Source: an uncultured Rhodospirillaceae bacterium (GTDB taxonomy: Bacteria; Pseudomonadota; Alphaproteobacteria; Rhodospirillales; Rhodospirillaceae). Taken from it: 45,026 nucleotides of DNA. Position 1 is the first letter of the stretch, and each line of letters opens with the position of its first letter. Of this stretch, positions 25,569 through 33,419 are shown in pieces. The position numbers were made by a program, and so were the translations under genes. Location: NCBI GenBank assembly GCA_943787205.1, contig CALSLN010000018.1:1-45026 (forward strand), read 5' to 3'. The notes below the pieces were generated by a model, which worked only from the letters and a program-made list of their open reading frames with translations, made no database searches and was not told the origin of the DNA.

Positions 25569-25598
25569 TTCTGGTCGAGACTGCTATAGGAGCAAACC

Positions 25599-26090
25599 AT
25601 GAATCAGGTTCCCCAAGACAGCAACCTACCCGCGCCAAAAATCGCATTTATACAGGCGTCGTGGCACGCGGATATTCTTGAGTCAGGATATGCCGCATTT
25701 ACCGTAAGTATGACTAAGCTCTCCACCATGATCGGCGGTGAGATCACTGTTGATCGGTACGATGTGCCGGGCGCTGTTGAAATCCCATTGATAGCGAAGA
25801 AGCTCGCAGCCACAGGAAAGTATGCGGCGATTGTCGGGTCGGCCTTCGTCGTTGATGGCGGCATTTATCGGCATGAGTTTGTCGCCGGTGCAGTTCTCAA
25901 CGGCATGATGCAGGTGCAGCTGGAAACCGGAGTGCCGATTTTATCCATGGTGCTGACACCGCAGCAGTTTGATGAGTCGGAAGAGCGCAAGGCGTTCTTT
26001 ATCGATCACTTCAAGACCAAGGGACAGGAAGCCGCCGAGAGTTGCGTCCTCACCTTGCGAGCCCATGAAAGCATCAAGCAAGTCGCCTAG
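25599..26090 (+). CDS. ribH: 6,7-dimethyl-8-ribityllumazine synthase, type II-like
   Basis: This enzyme joins 5-amino-6-ribitylaminouracil and 3,4-dihydroxybutanone phosphate, the penultimate step of riboflavin synthesis. The 163-residue protein shows KIAFIQASWHADILESGY at the N-terminus, VPGAVEIPLIAKKLA, the catalytic-loop area DGGIYRHEFVAGAVLNG and PILSMVLTPQQFDESE. WHADI near the start and LTPQQF near the end, instead of the usual LTTE, match the RibH2 group of alphaproteobacteria such as Brucella, which forms decamers rather than icosahedra. AGGAG is seven bases before the ATG. An FMN riboswitch lies upstream, and no other rib gene adjoins it, so it is a stand-alone regulated unit. Its stop abuts the convergent rsmD stop. 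Confidence 0.94.
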   Translation: MNQVPQDSNLPAPKIAFIQASWHADILESGYAAFTVSMTKLSTMIGGEITVDRYDVPGAVEIPLIAKKLAATGKYAAIVGSAFVVDGGIYRHEFVAGAVLNGMMQVQLETGVPILSMVLTPQQFDESEERKAFFIDHFKTKGQEAAESCVLTLRAHESIKQVA

Positions 26091-26675
26091 CTAAGACCGC
26101 ACGAGATAGGTTAGGGCGCCACGGCCATAACTGCGCACGTCTTCGATTTCTAATCCGTCTGGTGCGGTGAGCGTTTCGGTGGCGGCTGTTTCGACGATGA
26201 TTACAGCGGTGTCGGTTAACCAGCCTTTGTCGACCAGCGTTATCAACGTCGACTTAGCTAGGCCTTGCCCATAGGGCGGGTCTAACAGGGCGAGGTCCAC
26301 GGGTTGGGCTGCGGCGGGCAGGGCGGAGGCATCTGTCGCCAGGACGTTGACCTTATCGTCGACGCCCAGGGTGGCGATGTTGCGCTTGAGTACGTCGAGG
26401 GAGCTATGGCTTCGCTCCACAAAAGTCACATACGCTGCGCCTCGGCTCAGGGCGTCCAGGCCGAGAGCGCCAGTGCCAGCGAATAGATCAAGCACACGCG
26501 CGCCACGGAGTTTGAAGCCGATGTCTTGAAAACTGTGCTCAAGCCGATTGAACAGGGCTTGGCGGGCGCGGTCAGAGGTTGGGCGGACACTGTTGCCGTC
26601 TGGCACGGCCAACGGTCTATTCTTAAACGTGCCTGCCGTTATTCGAACCTTACCGGGTGTCTTGGGACCAGCCAT
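26091..26675 (-). CDS. rsmD: 16S rRNA (guanine966-N2)-methyltransferase
   Basis: RsmD uses SAM to methylate G966 of 16S rRNA on the assembled 30S subunit. The 194-residue length is standard. The N-terminus has KVRITAGTFKNRPLAVP and RPTSDRARQALFN, both family-specific. The SAM motif is VLDLFAGTGALGLDALSRGA (61–80), and the catalytic motif DPPY is at 132–135. It starts 9 bp after the rluB stop, and is the last gene of a puuD-like–rluB–rsmD unit. The rluB–rsmD pair, with tadA nearby, is a common alphaproteobacterial grouping of RNA modification genes. Confidence 0.95.
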   Translation of the reverse strand: MAGPKTPGKVRITAGTFKNRPLAVPDGNSVRPTSDRARQALFNRLEHSFQDIGFKLRGARVLDLFAGTGALGLDALSRGAAYVTFVERSHSSLDVLKRNIATLGVDDKVNVLATDASALPAAAQPVDLALLDPPYGQGLAKSTLITLVDKGWLTDTAVIIVETAATETLTAPDGLEIEDVRSYGRGALTYLVRS

Positions 26676-26684
26676 GATCGCAGT

Positions 26685-27488
26685 TTACTTTTTCCGGCTG
26701 TTTTTGCCGGTGCTCTTTTTCAGCTCTGGCAGGTCAGCACCCAGTTGCTCTTTGAGAACCTTGTGCGGCATTTCAACGATTTCGCCTGACTTCAGTGAGC
26801 CTAGTTGGAAGGGGCCGTAAGCTGTTCTCATCAAGCGGTTTACCTTGAGGCCGACGTGTTCCATCACCCGCCGCACTTCCCGGTTTTTGCCTTCTTTCAA
26901 TGTGACTGTGAGCCAGGAGTTGACCCCAGGCTTGCGGTCCAGTTTGACTTGGACAGGCCCGTAATGAACGCCTTCGACAGTGACGCCCTCGGCGAGCGGA
27001 TCAAACATGCGGTCCTTGATGTCACCGTGCACCCGGACTCTATACTTGCGCGTCCAGCCGCGTGATGGGTGTTCCATGGAGCGCGCTAACGTGCCGTCGT
27101 TGGTCAACAGCAGTAGGCCCTCTGAATTGAGATCTAGACGCCCGATGGAAATCACGCGGGGCATAAACGACGGCAGAGTGTCGAAGACGGTTTCACGGCC
27201 ACGTTCGTCTTTGTGGCTTGTCACGAGGCCTGGTGGTTTGTTGTAGCGCCACAAACGCGGAGGGTCGAGCGCAGGGAGTTTCTCGCCGTCCACACGCACA
27301 ATATCGTCAACGGTTACTTTAACGCCCGGCTTGTCCAAGACCTCGCCATTGACGCTGACCCGTCCTTGCTCAATGAGAACTTCGGCTTCGCGACGGGAAC
27401 AGATGCCGGCTCGTGCGATGACCTTAGCAACGCGGTCCCCGGGGATGCTTGATGTCTCAGTCTCTTTTGACTTTTTTGGCGCGTTCAT
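26685..27488 (-). CDS. rluB: 23S rRNA pseudouridine synthase (RluB/RsuA family)
   Basis: A 267-residue protein with an N-terminal S4 RNA-binding domain (RVAKVIARAGICSRREAEVL, about 19–80) and the RsuA-type catalytic domain. KPPGLVTSHKD precedes GRLDLNSEGLLLLTNDG with catalytic Asp119. GKNREVRRVMEHVGL is the later conserved block. It should convert U2605 (E. coli numbering) of 23S rRNA. The C-terminal tail is Lys-rich (KKSTGKNSRKK), as often in this family. Its ATG overlaps the stop of the upstream amidotransferase-like gene by four bases, showing translational coupling, and rsmD follows after 9 bp. Confidence 0.94.
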   Translation of the reverse strand: MNAPKKSKETETSSIPGDRVAKVIARAGICSRREAEVLIEQGRVSVNGEVLDKPGVKVTVDDIVRVDGEKLPALDPPRLWRYNKPPGLVTSHKDERGRETVFDTLPSFMPRVISIGRLDLNSEGLLLLTNDGTLARSMEHPSRGWTRKYRVRVHGDIKDRMFDPLAEGVTVEGVHYGPVQVKLDRKPGVNSWLTVTLKEGKNREVRRVMEHVGLKVNRLMRTAYGPFQLGSLKSGEIVEMPHKVLKEQLGADLPELKKSTGKNSRKK

Positions 27489-28195
27489 GAGCAGGCCTTG
27501 ATGAAGGAGTCATACAGGCGTCGGTCGCCCTCTGAGATGTGGAATTCTGGATGCCACTGCACACCAATACACCATGTTTTACTCGGGTCTTCGATGCCCT
27601 CAATGACACCGTCTGAGGCTACGGCGTCGACCATGATATTCTCTGGCACGGCTTTCACCGCCTGATGATGCGCGCTGTTCACAGCCATAGTGTCGGTGCC
27701 AACGATGTCATGCAGGCGCGATCCCACGGTAATACGAACGTCGTGTCCGGCTTCGTCGCGCGGGTTCGGCTGTTCGTGGGCGAGGGCGTCGTCGATCTCA
27801 TCAGGAATGTGCTGGATCAAACTGCCGCCTAGGGCAACGGCCAACAATTGTTGACCACCGCAGATACCGAACAAGGGGCGATCTTCCTCGTGGAACCGTT
27901 TTGTCAGGCCTAGTTCAAAGTCGGTGCGATCGGCCTTCAACACAACCGTGTCATGCACGGTCTCTTCGCCGAATAAGGCCGGATCGACATCAAAGGCGCC
28001 GCCGGAAACGATCAGCCCATCAATCATCTCGGCGTACTGATCAATTAGAGCGACGTCCGGTGGCAGAATAATGGGGATGCCCCCAGCTGCTTGCACCGCT
28101 GAACAGTAGTTCACGCGCAGCGCATACCAGGGAAATTTCGAGTACCCGCCTGGGTCTTCCCGGTCAGCTGTTATGCCTATGATGGGAGCGTTCAT
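27485..28195 (-). CDS. Class I glutamine amidotransferase-like hydrolase (PuuD / peptidase C26 type)
   Basis: A 236-residue C26-family hydrolase. The nucleophile elbow is FGICGGQQLLAV with Cys112, and the partner His215 and Glu217 lie in VQWHPEF. DGLIVSGGAFDVDPALFGEE and AVNSAHHQAV are typical of gamma-glutamyl-gamma-aminobutyrate hydrolases, which act in putrescine breakdown. No other putrescine genes adjoin it, so the natural substrate may be another gamma-glutamyl compound. It leads a minus-strand operon with rluB (four-base overlap) and rsmD, which is unrelated in function. Confidence 0.85.
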   Translation of the reverse strand: MNAPIIGITADREDPGGYSKFPWYALRVNYCSAVQAAGGIPIILPPDVALIDQYAEMIDGLIVSGGAFDVDPALFGEETVHDTVVLKADRTDFELGLTKRFHEEDRPLFGICGGQQLLAVALGGSLIQHIPDEIDDALAHEQPNPRDEAGHDVRITVGSRLHDIVGTDTMAVNSAHHQAVKAVPENIMVDAVASDGVIEGIEDPSKTWCIGVQWHPEFHISEGDRRLYDSFIKACS

Positions 28196-28251
28196 GCCCG
28201 GGCTTTACGCTGTTGCCAGCCCGTAGGTCAAGCTCACGCGTATCCGCTTGT

Positions 28252-29301
28252 TTAAACAGACGTGCGGACGGGTTGAGCCTGGGCTTGTGGGTTTGCTTGG
28301 CGATAGGCCCGTTCTGCGGTTGCGGCTGTTGTGGCGCTCTCGCGTTCGAAGGCTTGCGTTAAGGCGCTGCCCCAATCATCGCCGCCAAAACCGGGGCTCT
28401 GAAGCGCAAACGGATCATCGACCATCTGCATCGGTTGAGCCGACATCATCTCTGTCAGCATCTGCAAGAGGTACATGGAGATGCCCATCTGACTCGGATC
28501 GCCAGACCGTTGTGCTGCACCGACATCAAATGGTGAGGCCGGGCTGGTGCTAAACGCTGGTGCCTTAGGAAGCGCGGGCTTGGCTTGTTGGGCCGGGTCA
28601 AAGAGGGCGGCGATATCTGCCGTTTCGCTAAGGCGGTCTGTGAACTTGTCTTTGAGCCAGGAAATAACGCCTTGCGCTGTGCGGGCGAGACCATTGTCTT
28701 CAAAAAATACCGTCTTGTTGGCGTTAGCCGCAGCCGGAAGGACATCGACGGCTGGCTTGGTCGGGTCTTGCTCTGCCGATGTGACCAAGGCCGTTGCACC
28801 CCAAGCGCCTAAGAAATGCGCAAAATACAATTCGGCTGGCGTGGCTTTACGGCCAAGAGACGTTTCTAAGGTCTTTGAATTATCGTCGGCGAACATTGCA
28901 GCGAAACGTGACGATACTTCTGGGTCACGGCGCATGGCCAACATCTGAATCTCTGCGTCTTCGTTCAGGACGGTCAAGCGCCCTGTTGCGCTTTCTTTCA
29001 CTTGAGACGCGAGGTCACCGAATCCGAGATCGTCACCATGACGACGCATCATGTCGAGCCATGTGCCACGGGTGAATTGAAAGAGCCCTGTTGCTGAGGA
29101 GGTCGACGCCTTGGCGTCGGAGTCGAAGCCACTTTCTTGCGCGGCTTTTGCCAGCAAGTAGTGAAAACTGACACCACTTTCGGCGCTCGCCGTTTGGATG
29201 CCCTTTAAGGTGCGATGCTCGACCTGGTGGCCGCCGATCCGCACCACGTTACCAGCGTGGTCCATCATGGCAGAAAAGTCCCAAATATTTAGTCCCACCA
29301 A
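28252..29301 (-). CDS. Lytic transglycosylase (SLT domain) without signal peptide
   Basis: A 349-residue protein with an SLT-like lysozyme domain: YLLAKAAQESGFDSDAKAS holds the catalytic Glu of the ES motif near residue 56, and ATGLFQFTRGTWLDMM the GLFQF motif. Such enzymes cleave the glycan strands of peptidoglycan. The C-terminal ~130 residues are Pro/Ala/Gln/Met-rich and look disordered. No signal peptide or lipobox is present from any in-frame start (TTG 29301, GTG 29298, ATG 29268 or 29265), so it may be exported by another route, for example with flagellar or secretion machinery. The true start is unclear because no good ribosome-binding site is seen. It diverges from tadA. Confidence 0.8.
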   Translation of the reverse strand: MVGLNIWDFSAMMDHAGNVVRIGGHQVEHRTLKGIQTASAESGVSFHYLLAKAAQESGFDSDAKASTSSATGLFQFTRGTWLDMMRRHGDDLGFGDLASQVKESATGRLTVLNEDAEIQMLAMRRDPEVSSRFAAMFADDNSKTLETSLGRKATPAELYFAHFLGAWGATALVTSAEQDPTKPAVDVLPAAANANKTVFFEDNGLARTAQGVISWLKDKFTDRLSETADIAALFDPAQQAKPALPKAPAFSTSPASPFDVGAAQRSGDPSQMGISMYLLQMLTEMMSAQPMQMVDDPFALQSPGFGGDDWGSALTQAFERESATTAATAERAYRQANPQAQAQPVRTSV

Positions 29302-29397
29302 GACCGTAGGCCTCGAAAGTTACCAGAACCTTACCCACCCAATGATTCTGTGACTGAGTCTCTTGACGAGCCGGGGCTCTGTCCCGATTGTCCGGCC

Positions 29398-29862
29398 ATG
29401 GAAAAACAGGCAGATCATCCGGATTTTATGGCTTTAGCCCTCGCTGAGGCGCAGAAAGCCGCCGATCGTGGCGAAGTTCCGGTCGGTGCAGTTCTCGTCG
29501 ACCCTAAGATTCAGGCCGTTGTGGCGGCGGCGGGAAACCAGGTCGAGTCCGATCATGATCCTACGGCTCATGCAGAAATGCTGGTTATTAGGGCTGCAGC
29601 GGCCGCCCGCAGTGACGCTCGGCTGGCTGGATTCGACCTCTATGTGACGTTGGAGCCGTGCCCCATGTGCGCCACCGCGATCTCGTTTGCGCGGCTCAGG
29701 CGGGTTGAGTTCGGCGCCTATGACCCGAAAGGCGGCGGCGTTGATCACGGCCCAAAAATCTTCTCTCAACCGACCTGCCATCACCAGCCAGAGGTCATCG
29801 GCGGGGTTCGAGAGCAAGAGGCGTCGAAAATGCTTAAATCCTTCTTTGCCGAGCGTCGCTGA
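29398..29862 (+). CDS. tadA: tRNA-specific adenosine deaminase
   Basis: TadA converts A34 to inosine in the anticodon wobble position of tRNA-Arg(ACG). From ATG 29398 the protein is 154 residues, and the zinc and proton-shuttle residues fall at His58, Glu60 (THAEM), Cys88 and Cys91 (EPCPMC), within one position of the E. coli enzyme, which supports this start over the GTG at 29350. ATG 29428 (ALALAEAQKAAD) is a shorter alternative. GEVPVGAVLV and RVEFGAYDPKGG are family-typical. It lies near rluB and rsmD but on the other strand, divergent from the transglycosylase. Confidence 0.94.
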   Translation: MEKQADHPDFMALALAEAQKAADRGEVPVGAVLVDPKIQAVVAAAGNQVESDHDPTAHAEMLVIRAAAAARSDARLAGFDLYVTLEPCPMCATAISFARLRRVEFGAYDPKGGGVDHGPKIFSQPTCHHQPEVIGGVREQEASKMLKSFFAERR

Positions 29863-29899
29863 TGCTTGCACGCAAGGATGGGCTCGTTAGGATGGCGCC

Positions 29900-30343
29900 A
29901 TGATGAAGATGATCGCATACATGGTCGGTTTTGTGGCTTTGCTCTCAACCGCGCCGCCGGCATTGGCGCAAGACGAAGACCTGCGTCCGCGGGCGTTGGT
30001 TGGTCGCTATATCCAGCTGGATCCGATCATGGTTCCGTTCCAAACGGCCAGGGGCATTCGCTATGAAATTGTCACGGTGCGCATGGTCATCGGAGAAAAT
30101 TCGACCGCAAAGTATGCCTGTTACGTGGCCCCAATGCTTCACGAGCAAATCATGTTCTTCTTGTGGGAGCGCGGCGTTACAACCGCTGACTTCGAGGGTG
30201 ATCGTAAGGTTGAGTTAGCGAATAAGATGCTTACGTTTATCAGCGATATGACCGATGAGCGGTATTACGAAGCCATTGAATTTGCTGGCGGCTACGAAGA
30301 GATCGATGAAGACTCTGACAATCTCTCCAGCCTTTGTCGGTAG
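29900..30343 (+). CDS. Exported protein of unknown function
   Basis: A 147-residue protein with an N-terminal signal peptide (MIAYMVGFVALLSTAPPALAQ, cleavage after LAQ) and a mature domain of about 120 residues. The mature N-terminus reads GRYIQLDPIMVPFQTARGI then YEIVTVRMVIGE, which recalls the start of FliL-type periplasmic domains (LDP..V......Y..V...l.v), but the rest does not clearly match and no flagellar genes are near. Two cysteines (KYACYVAP and the end LSSLCR) could form a disulphide. It follows tadA by 37 bp on the same strand and converges with the DUF2817 gene. Confidence 0.65.
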   Translation: MMKMIAYMVGFVALLSTAPPALAQDEDLRPRALVGRYIQLDPIMVPFQTARGIRYEIVTVRMVIGENSTAKYACYVAPMLHEQIMFFLWERGVTTADFEGDRKVELANKMLTFISDMTDERYYEAIEFAGGYEEIDEDSDNLSSLCR

Positions 30344-30357
30344 CGCGCGGCTGACTG

Positions 30358-31449
30358 TTACAAGTCAGCGAGGCTTATCAGTCCGTGATCCCAGACAGCC
30401 ATAGACCGGGTATAAACCGCTTCTCGCCAAACGTCTGAGTCTGGCGAAAACGCTTCCTTTAATTCGGCCTTGGTCTTAGCCGCGAAATCAGAATTTAAAT
30501 CGCCATGCAGGTGCAGCCAGTTGTCAGCGCGCAGGGCATGATACACGTCGTCGAGCGGGTGAGTGCCAAACTCGAGCGTGTTGCCGTAAAACGCTTTGGG
30601 AGCGAGTTCTCGGGCGATGCCTGTTAGGTTGTATCCAGCGTGTGCTTGTTGCCCGCCACTGGATGCCAAAACAGTCACGCCGTCGTTGCCCCATAAGGTA
30701 TTCGCTTTTTCAACACCTGGGTCACCTTCGTTTCCAACGATGTAGCACTCACCATGCCCAGATGGACCAAGGCCAGTGTGAAAGTCGATCAAGGCAACAT
30801 GATCTGCGTTGGTTGTATGAGCCTCTAAGTTCGCAAGAATATGTGTGCGCGACCATGTCGGCGCGGTGCCACCATAAAACACACCGTCTGGACGGCTGAA
30901 TTGACCTCCCATCACAACGCGGTTGAGCGTTTTTTGTCCGTGTTCTTTCGCATAGGCATCGAGAATAGTCTGGGCATCTTTCAGTGCAGTTTCTGTCCAG
31001 TCGTCAGGGCAGATTGCAGCGTGAAGGCGGTCATACTCTGGTTTCTCTGGTACGGCTTCTGCGTAGTCGAGGAAGTTTCGATTGAGATCAATGTTGCCTT
31101 CCGTCACGCGCCTTAGCCACGCGAAGCCATGAGGGTTCACGGCGTGCATTAAGACGACCGCCACGCCCTCAGGCATGTCGCGATAACGCCCTTCGGTGAG
31201 CCATCCGGTTTGGGCCGCTGACCCTAAGAAACCTTCCCCGCCGTGAGTGGCAGACATAGTGACAAAGACTTTCTTCGCGTCCAGATCTCCAAACGCGGCA
31301 ACGTCTAGCGCTAGTTCTTCGCCCCTCGGTCCTTTCAAAGGGTGAACATGATTTGTTACTGCGGCACCGGATTCTTCTGCTGCCGTGAGAAAATTCTGCC
31401 TGGCATCGGCATATTTCGCTGCGAAATATGAATGAGGCGCGGGTGTCAT
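30358..31449 (-). CDS. DUF2817 / M14-like zinc carboxypeptidase family protein
   Basis: A 363-residue protein of the DUF2817 family, which has the M14 carboxypeptidase fold. Candidate zinc ligands are His69 and Glu72 in THGGEGFLGS and His224 in IDFHTGLGPSGHGE. The catalytic base is probably Glu293 in GNTLEFGT. NPHGFAWLRRVTEGNIDLNRNF is the conserved DLNRN substrate-binding block. There is no signal peptide, so it should act in the cytoplasm on peptides or amidated small molecules. Its ATG overlaps the purD stop by four bases, so it is translated after purD, although no biochemical link to purine synthesis is evident. Confidence 0.87.
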   Translation of the reverse strand: MTPAPHSYFAAKYADARQNFLTAAEESGAAVTNHVHPLKGPRGEELALDVAAFGDLDAKKVFVTMSATHGGEGFLGSAAQTGWLTEGRYRDMPEGVAVVLMHAVNPHGFAWLRRVTEGNIDLNRNFLDYAEAVPEKPEYDRLHAAICPDDWTETALKDAQTILDAYAKEHGQKTLNRVVMGGQFSRPDGVFYGGTAPTWSRTHILANLEAHTTNADHVALIDFHTGLGPSGHGECYIVGNEGDPGVEKANTLWGNDGVTVLASSGGQQAHAGYNLTGIARELAPKAFYGNTLEFGTHPLDDVYHALRADNWLHLHGDLNSDFAAKTKAELKEAFSPDSDVWREAVYTRSMAVWDHGLISLADL

Positions 31450-32735
31450 GCCTTCGCCTTTGTTTCTCGTTCAATAGCGCGCCAGCCAATATCACGACGG
31501 CAGAAGCCTCCGGGCCAGTCAATTGCATCGACGGCCTTGTAGGCGTTGGTCTGGGCCGCAGTGACCGAATCTCCGATAGCTGTTACACCAAGAACGCGTC
31601 CACCTGTTGCGCTCAATACACCGTTGTCGTCTTTAGTGCCGGCGTGAAACACGACAACGTCGGTCTGATCATTTGCTGCTTCGACCCCCTTGATCTCAGA
31701 GCCTTTTTCATAGGCACCCGGATAACCGTTGGCCGCCATGACAACGATCATCGCGGCGTCGTCGTGCCAGCGCAGATTAAAGCGATCCAATTGGCCGTCT
31801 GCTGCTGCAATAAGAGCGGGCAGAATGTCAGATTTCAAGCGTCGCATCAGGACTTGGCATTCGGGGTCGCCGAACCGCACATTGTATTCGAGGATTTTGG
31901 TTCCAGTTTTCGAAATCATGAGGCCAGCGAAAAGAACACCAACATAGGGTGTGCCCATGTCCGCCATTGTCTTCACTGTTGGATTGATGATGGTGTTCAT
32001 GACTTCTTCGGTGATGGCATCCGTCATCACAGGCGCAGGGGAATAGGCACCCATACCCCCGGTGTTCGGTCCGGTGTCGCCCTCGCCGACAGCTTTGTGA
32101 TCTTGAGCTGAAATCAGGGGGAGCGCATGGGTGCCATCGACAAGCACAAAGAAGCTTGCCTCTTCGCCAACTAGGAACTCCTCGATAACGATTTCATTTC
32201 CCGCGTCGCCAAAGGTTTTGTCTGTCATCATCGAATCAACGGCCGCATGGGCTTCGTCAACGGTGTCGCACAGAATGACTCCTTTGCCAGCTGCGAGGCC
32301 GTCTGTTTTCACGACAATGGGGGCGCCTTGCTCGGTGATGTAGGCCTTAGCCGCAGCACTATCCGTGAATCGCCCATAGGCTGCGGTCGGGACACCGCTT
32401 TTCATGAGCAGGTCTTTCATATAGGCCTTGGAGCCTTCGATTTGGGAAGCGGCTGCACTCGGTCCAAACGTTTTGATTCCGGCTTCGCGCAGCCGATCAG
32501 CGAGTCCCATCACAAGGGGGGCTTCGGGCCCGACGACGACAAAATCGATGGCCTTTTCTTTTGCAAAAGTAACCAGTCCGTCAATATCTTCCGCACTGAT
32601 CGGCACGCACTCTGCCTCTTGCGCAATGCCGGCGTTGCCTGGCGCGCAGTAGAGGCGGTCACAGAGGGGGGACGCCGCAATTGACCAGCACAGGGCATGC
32701 TCACGACCACCACCGCCGACAACCAGTACATCCAT
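31446..32735 (-). CDS. purD: Phosphoribosylamine–glycine ligase
   Basis: PurD (GAR synthetase) makes glycinamide ribonucleotide from phosphoribosylamine, glycine and ATP, the second step of purine synthesis. The 429-residue ATP-grasp protein starts VLVVGGGGREHALCW and continues VVGPEAPLVMGLADRL, IVVKTDGLAAGKGVILC (ATP-grasp loop), LISAQDHKAVGEGDTGPNTGGMGAYSPAP, the family signature, and LEYNVRFGDPECQVLM. The start has CCGGAG a short distance upstream. The gene is divergent from the membrane-anchored small protein and xseA across 214 bp, which should hold both promoters, and overlaps the DUF2817 gene downstream. Confidence 0.97.
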   Translation of the reverse strand: MDVLVVGGGGREHALCWSIAASPLCDRLYCAPGNAGIAQEAECVPISAEDIDGLVTFAKEKAIDFVVVGPEAPLVMGLADRLREAGIKTFGPSAAASQIEGSKAYMKDLLMKSGVPTAAYGRFTDSAAAKAYITEQGAPIVVKTDGLAAGKGVILCDTVDEAHAAVDSMMTDKTFGDAGNEIVIEEFLVGEEASFFVLVDGTHALPLISAQDHKAVGEGDTGPNTGGMGAYSPAPVMTDAITEEVMNTIINPTVKTMADMGTPYVGVLFAGLMISKTGTKILEYNVRFGDPECQVLMRRLKSDILPALIAAADGQLDRFNLRWHDDAAMIVVMAANGYPGAYEKGSEIKGVEAANDQTDVVVFHAGTKDDNGVLSATGGRVLGVTAIGDSVTAAQTNAYKAVDAIDWPGGFCRRDIGWRAIERETKAKA

Positions 32736-32949
32736 AAAAATAATCTCCGGTATTTAGTGTTGCATTTGTTTGGCGCAGAAGGCCGGTTTGCACAAGATTG
32801 TTGTTGCACCCCTCTCCTCTGATTCCAAGGGTTAAGCGCTGATCTGAATGGATCCGTGCCGCGACTAGTCGTCGCATCTGTCAGTCATATCCGGTATGAT
32901 GCTGTTCAGCACATATTTTGGCCGCTTACATTGGGAAGGAACGGGTTCT

Positions 32950-33399
32950 ATGAGCGTTGTGATTTGGATCGTTGCGTTGGTTGCCCTGTTCTTTATTGCG
33001 AAGGCTTGGTTTCGTGGTCACGAGGAGGACCATGGTGCGACCGCAGATATCTTGCCGCCTCCTAAGGGTGAGGCCCTTGAAACTCTGATATGGCCGGTTG
33101 TTGGGGAAACCCAAATGAATGACGACCACACGTCGCGCCAGGAAGCGATCGCTAAGTGTGCAGAGGGTATGCCGGTGCAGGTAAAGTTTATTCCTGGTGG
33201 ACCTGGTGGCGTCGATTCGGCGCGAGTCATCACGGAGTTCGGTGAAATTGGCAACCTGCGCAAGGATGCCATAGAGAAGTTACATCAGCTGAAGAAACAT
33301 CACCAAAAAGTAGACGCCTATATTCGCGACCTTGAAGGCGGAGATGAGCATGGCAGGATCCGGTCAGCGACCCTCCAGGTTTATGTCTACAAAGACTGA
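32950..33399 (+). CDS. Membrane-anchored small protein with a HIRAN-like domain (tentative)
   Basis: A 149-residue protein starting at ATG 32950, preceded by GGAAGGAA at good spacing. Residues 2–18 (VVIWIVALVALFFIAKA) form a single N-terminal membrane anchor. The soluble part runs IWPVVGETQMNDDHTSRQEA, KCAEGMPVQVKFIPGGPGG, ARVITEFGEIGNLRKDAIEKL. This order (VVGE..., G..V...., then a strand with EIGNL) is reminiscent of HIRAN domains, which bind DNA ends in nuclease and helicase proteins. The likeness is mine from pattern only and may be wrong. It lies 20 bp upstream of xseA (exonuclease VII large subunit) on the same strand. Confidence 0.65.
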   Translation: MSVVIWIVALVALFFIAKAWFRGHEEDHGATADILPPPKGEALETLIWPVVGETQMNDDHTSRQEAIAKCAEGMPVQVKFIPGGPGGVDSARVITEFGEIGNLRKDAIEKLHQLKKHHQKVDAYIRDLEGGDEHGRIRSATLQVYVYKD

Positions 33400-33419
33400 A
33401 GGCGCATACGCTCATCGCC

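Noticed and set aside
32736..32949. Repeated TTGCAC-like words in the purD–32950 spacer as an operator
   Set aside because: The copies are short, unevenly spaced and not palindromic; no known purine operator pattern is visible.
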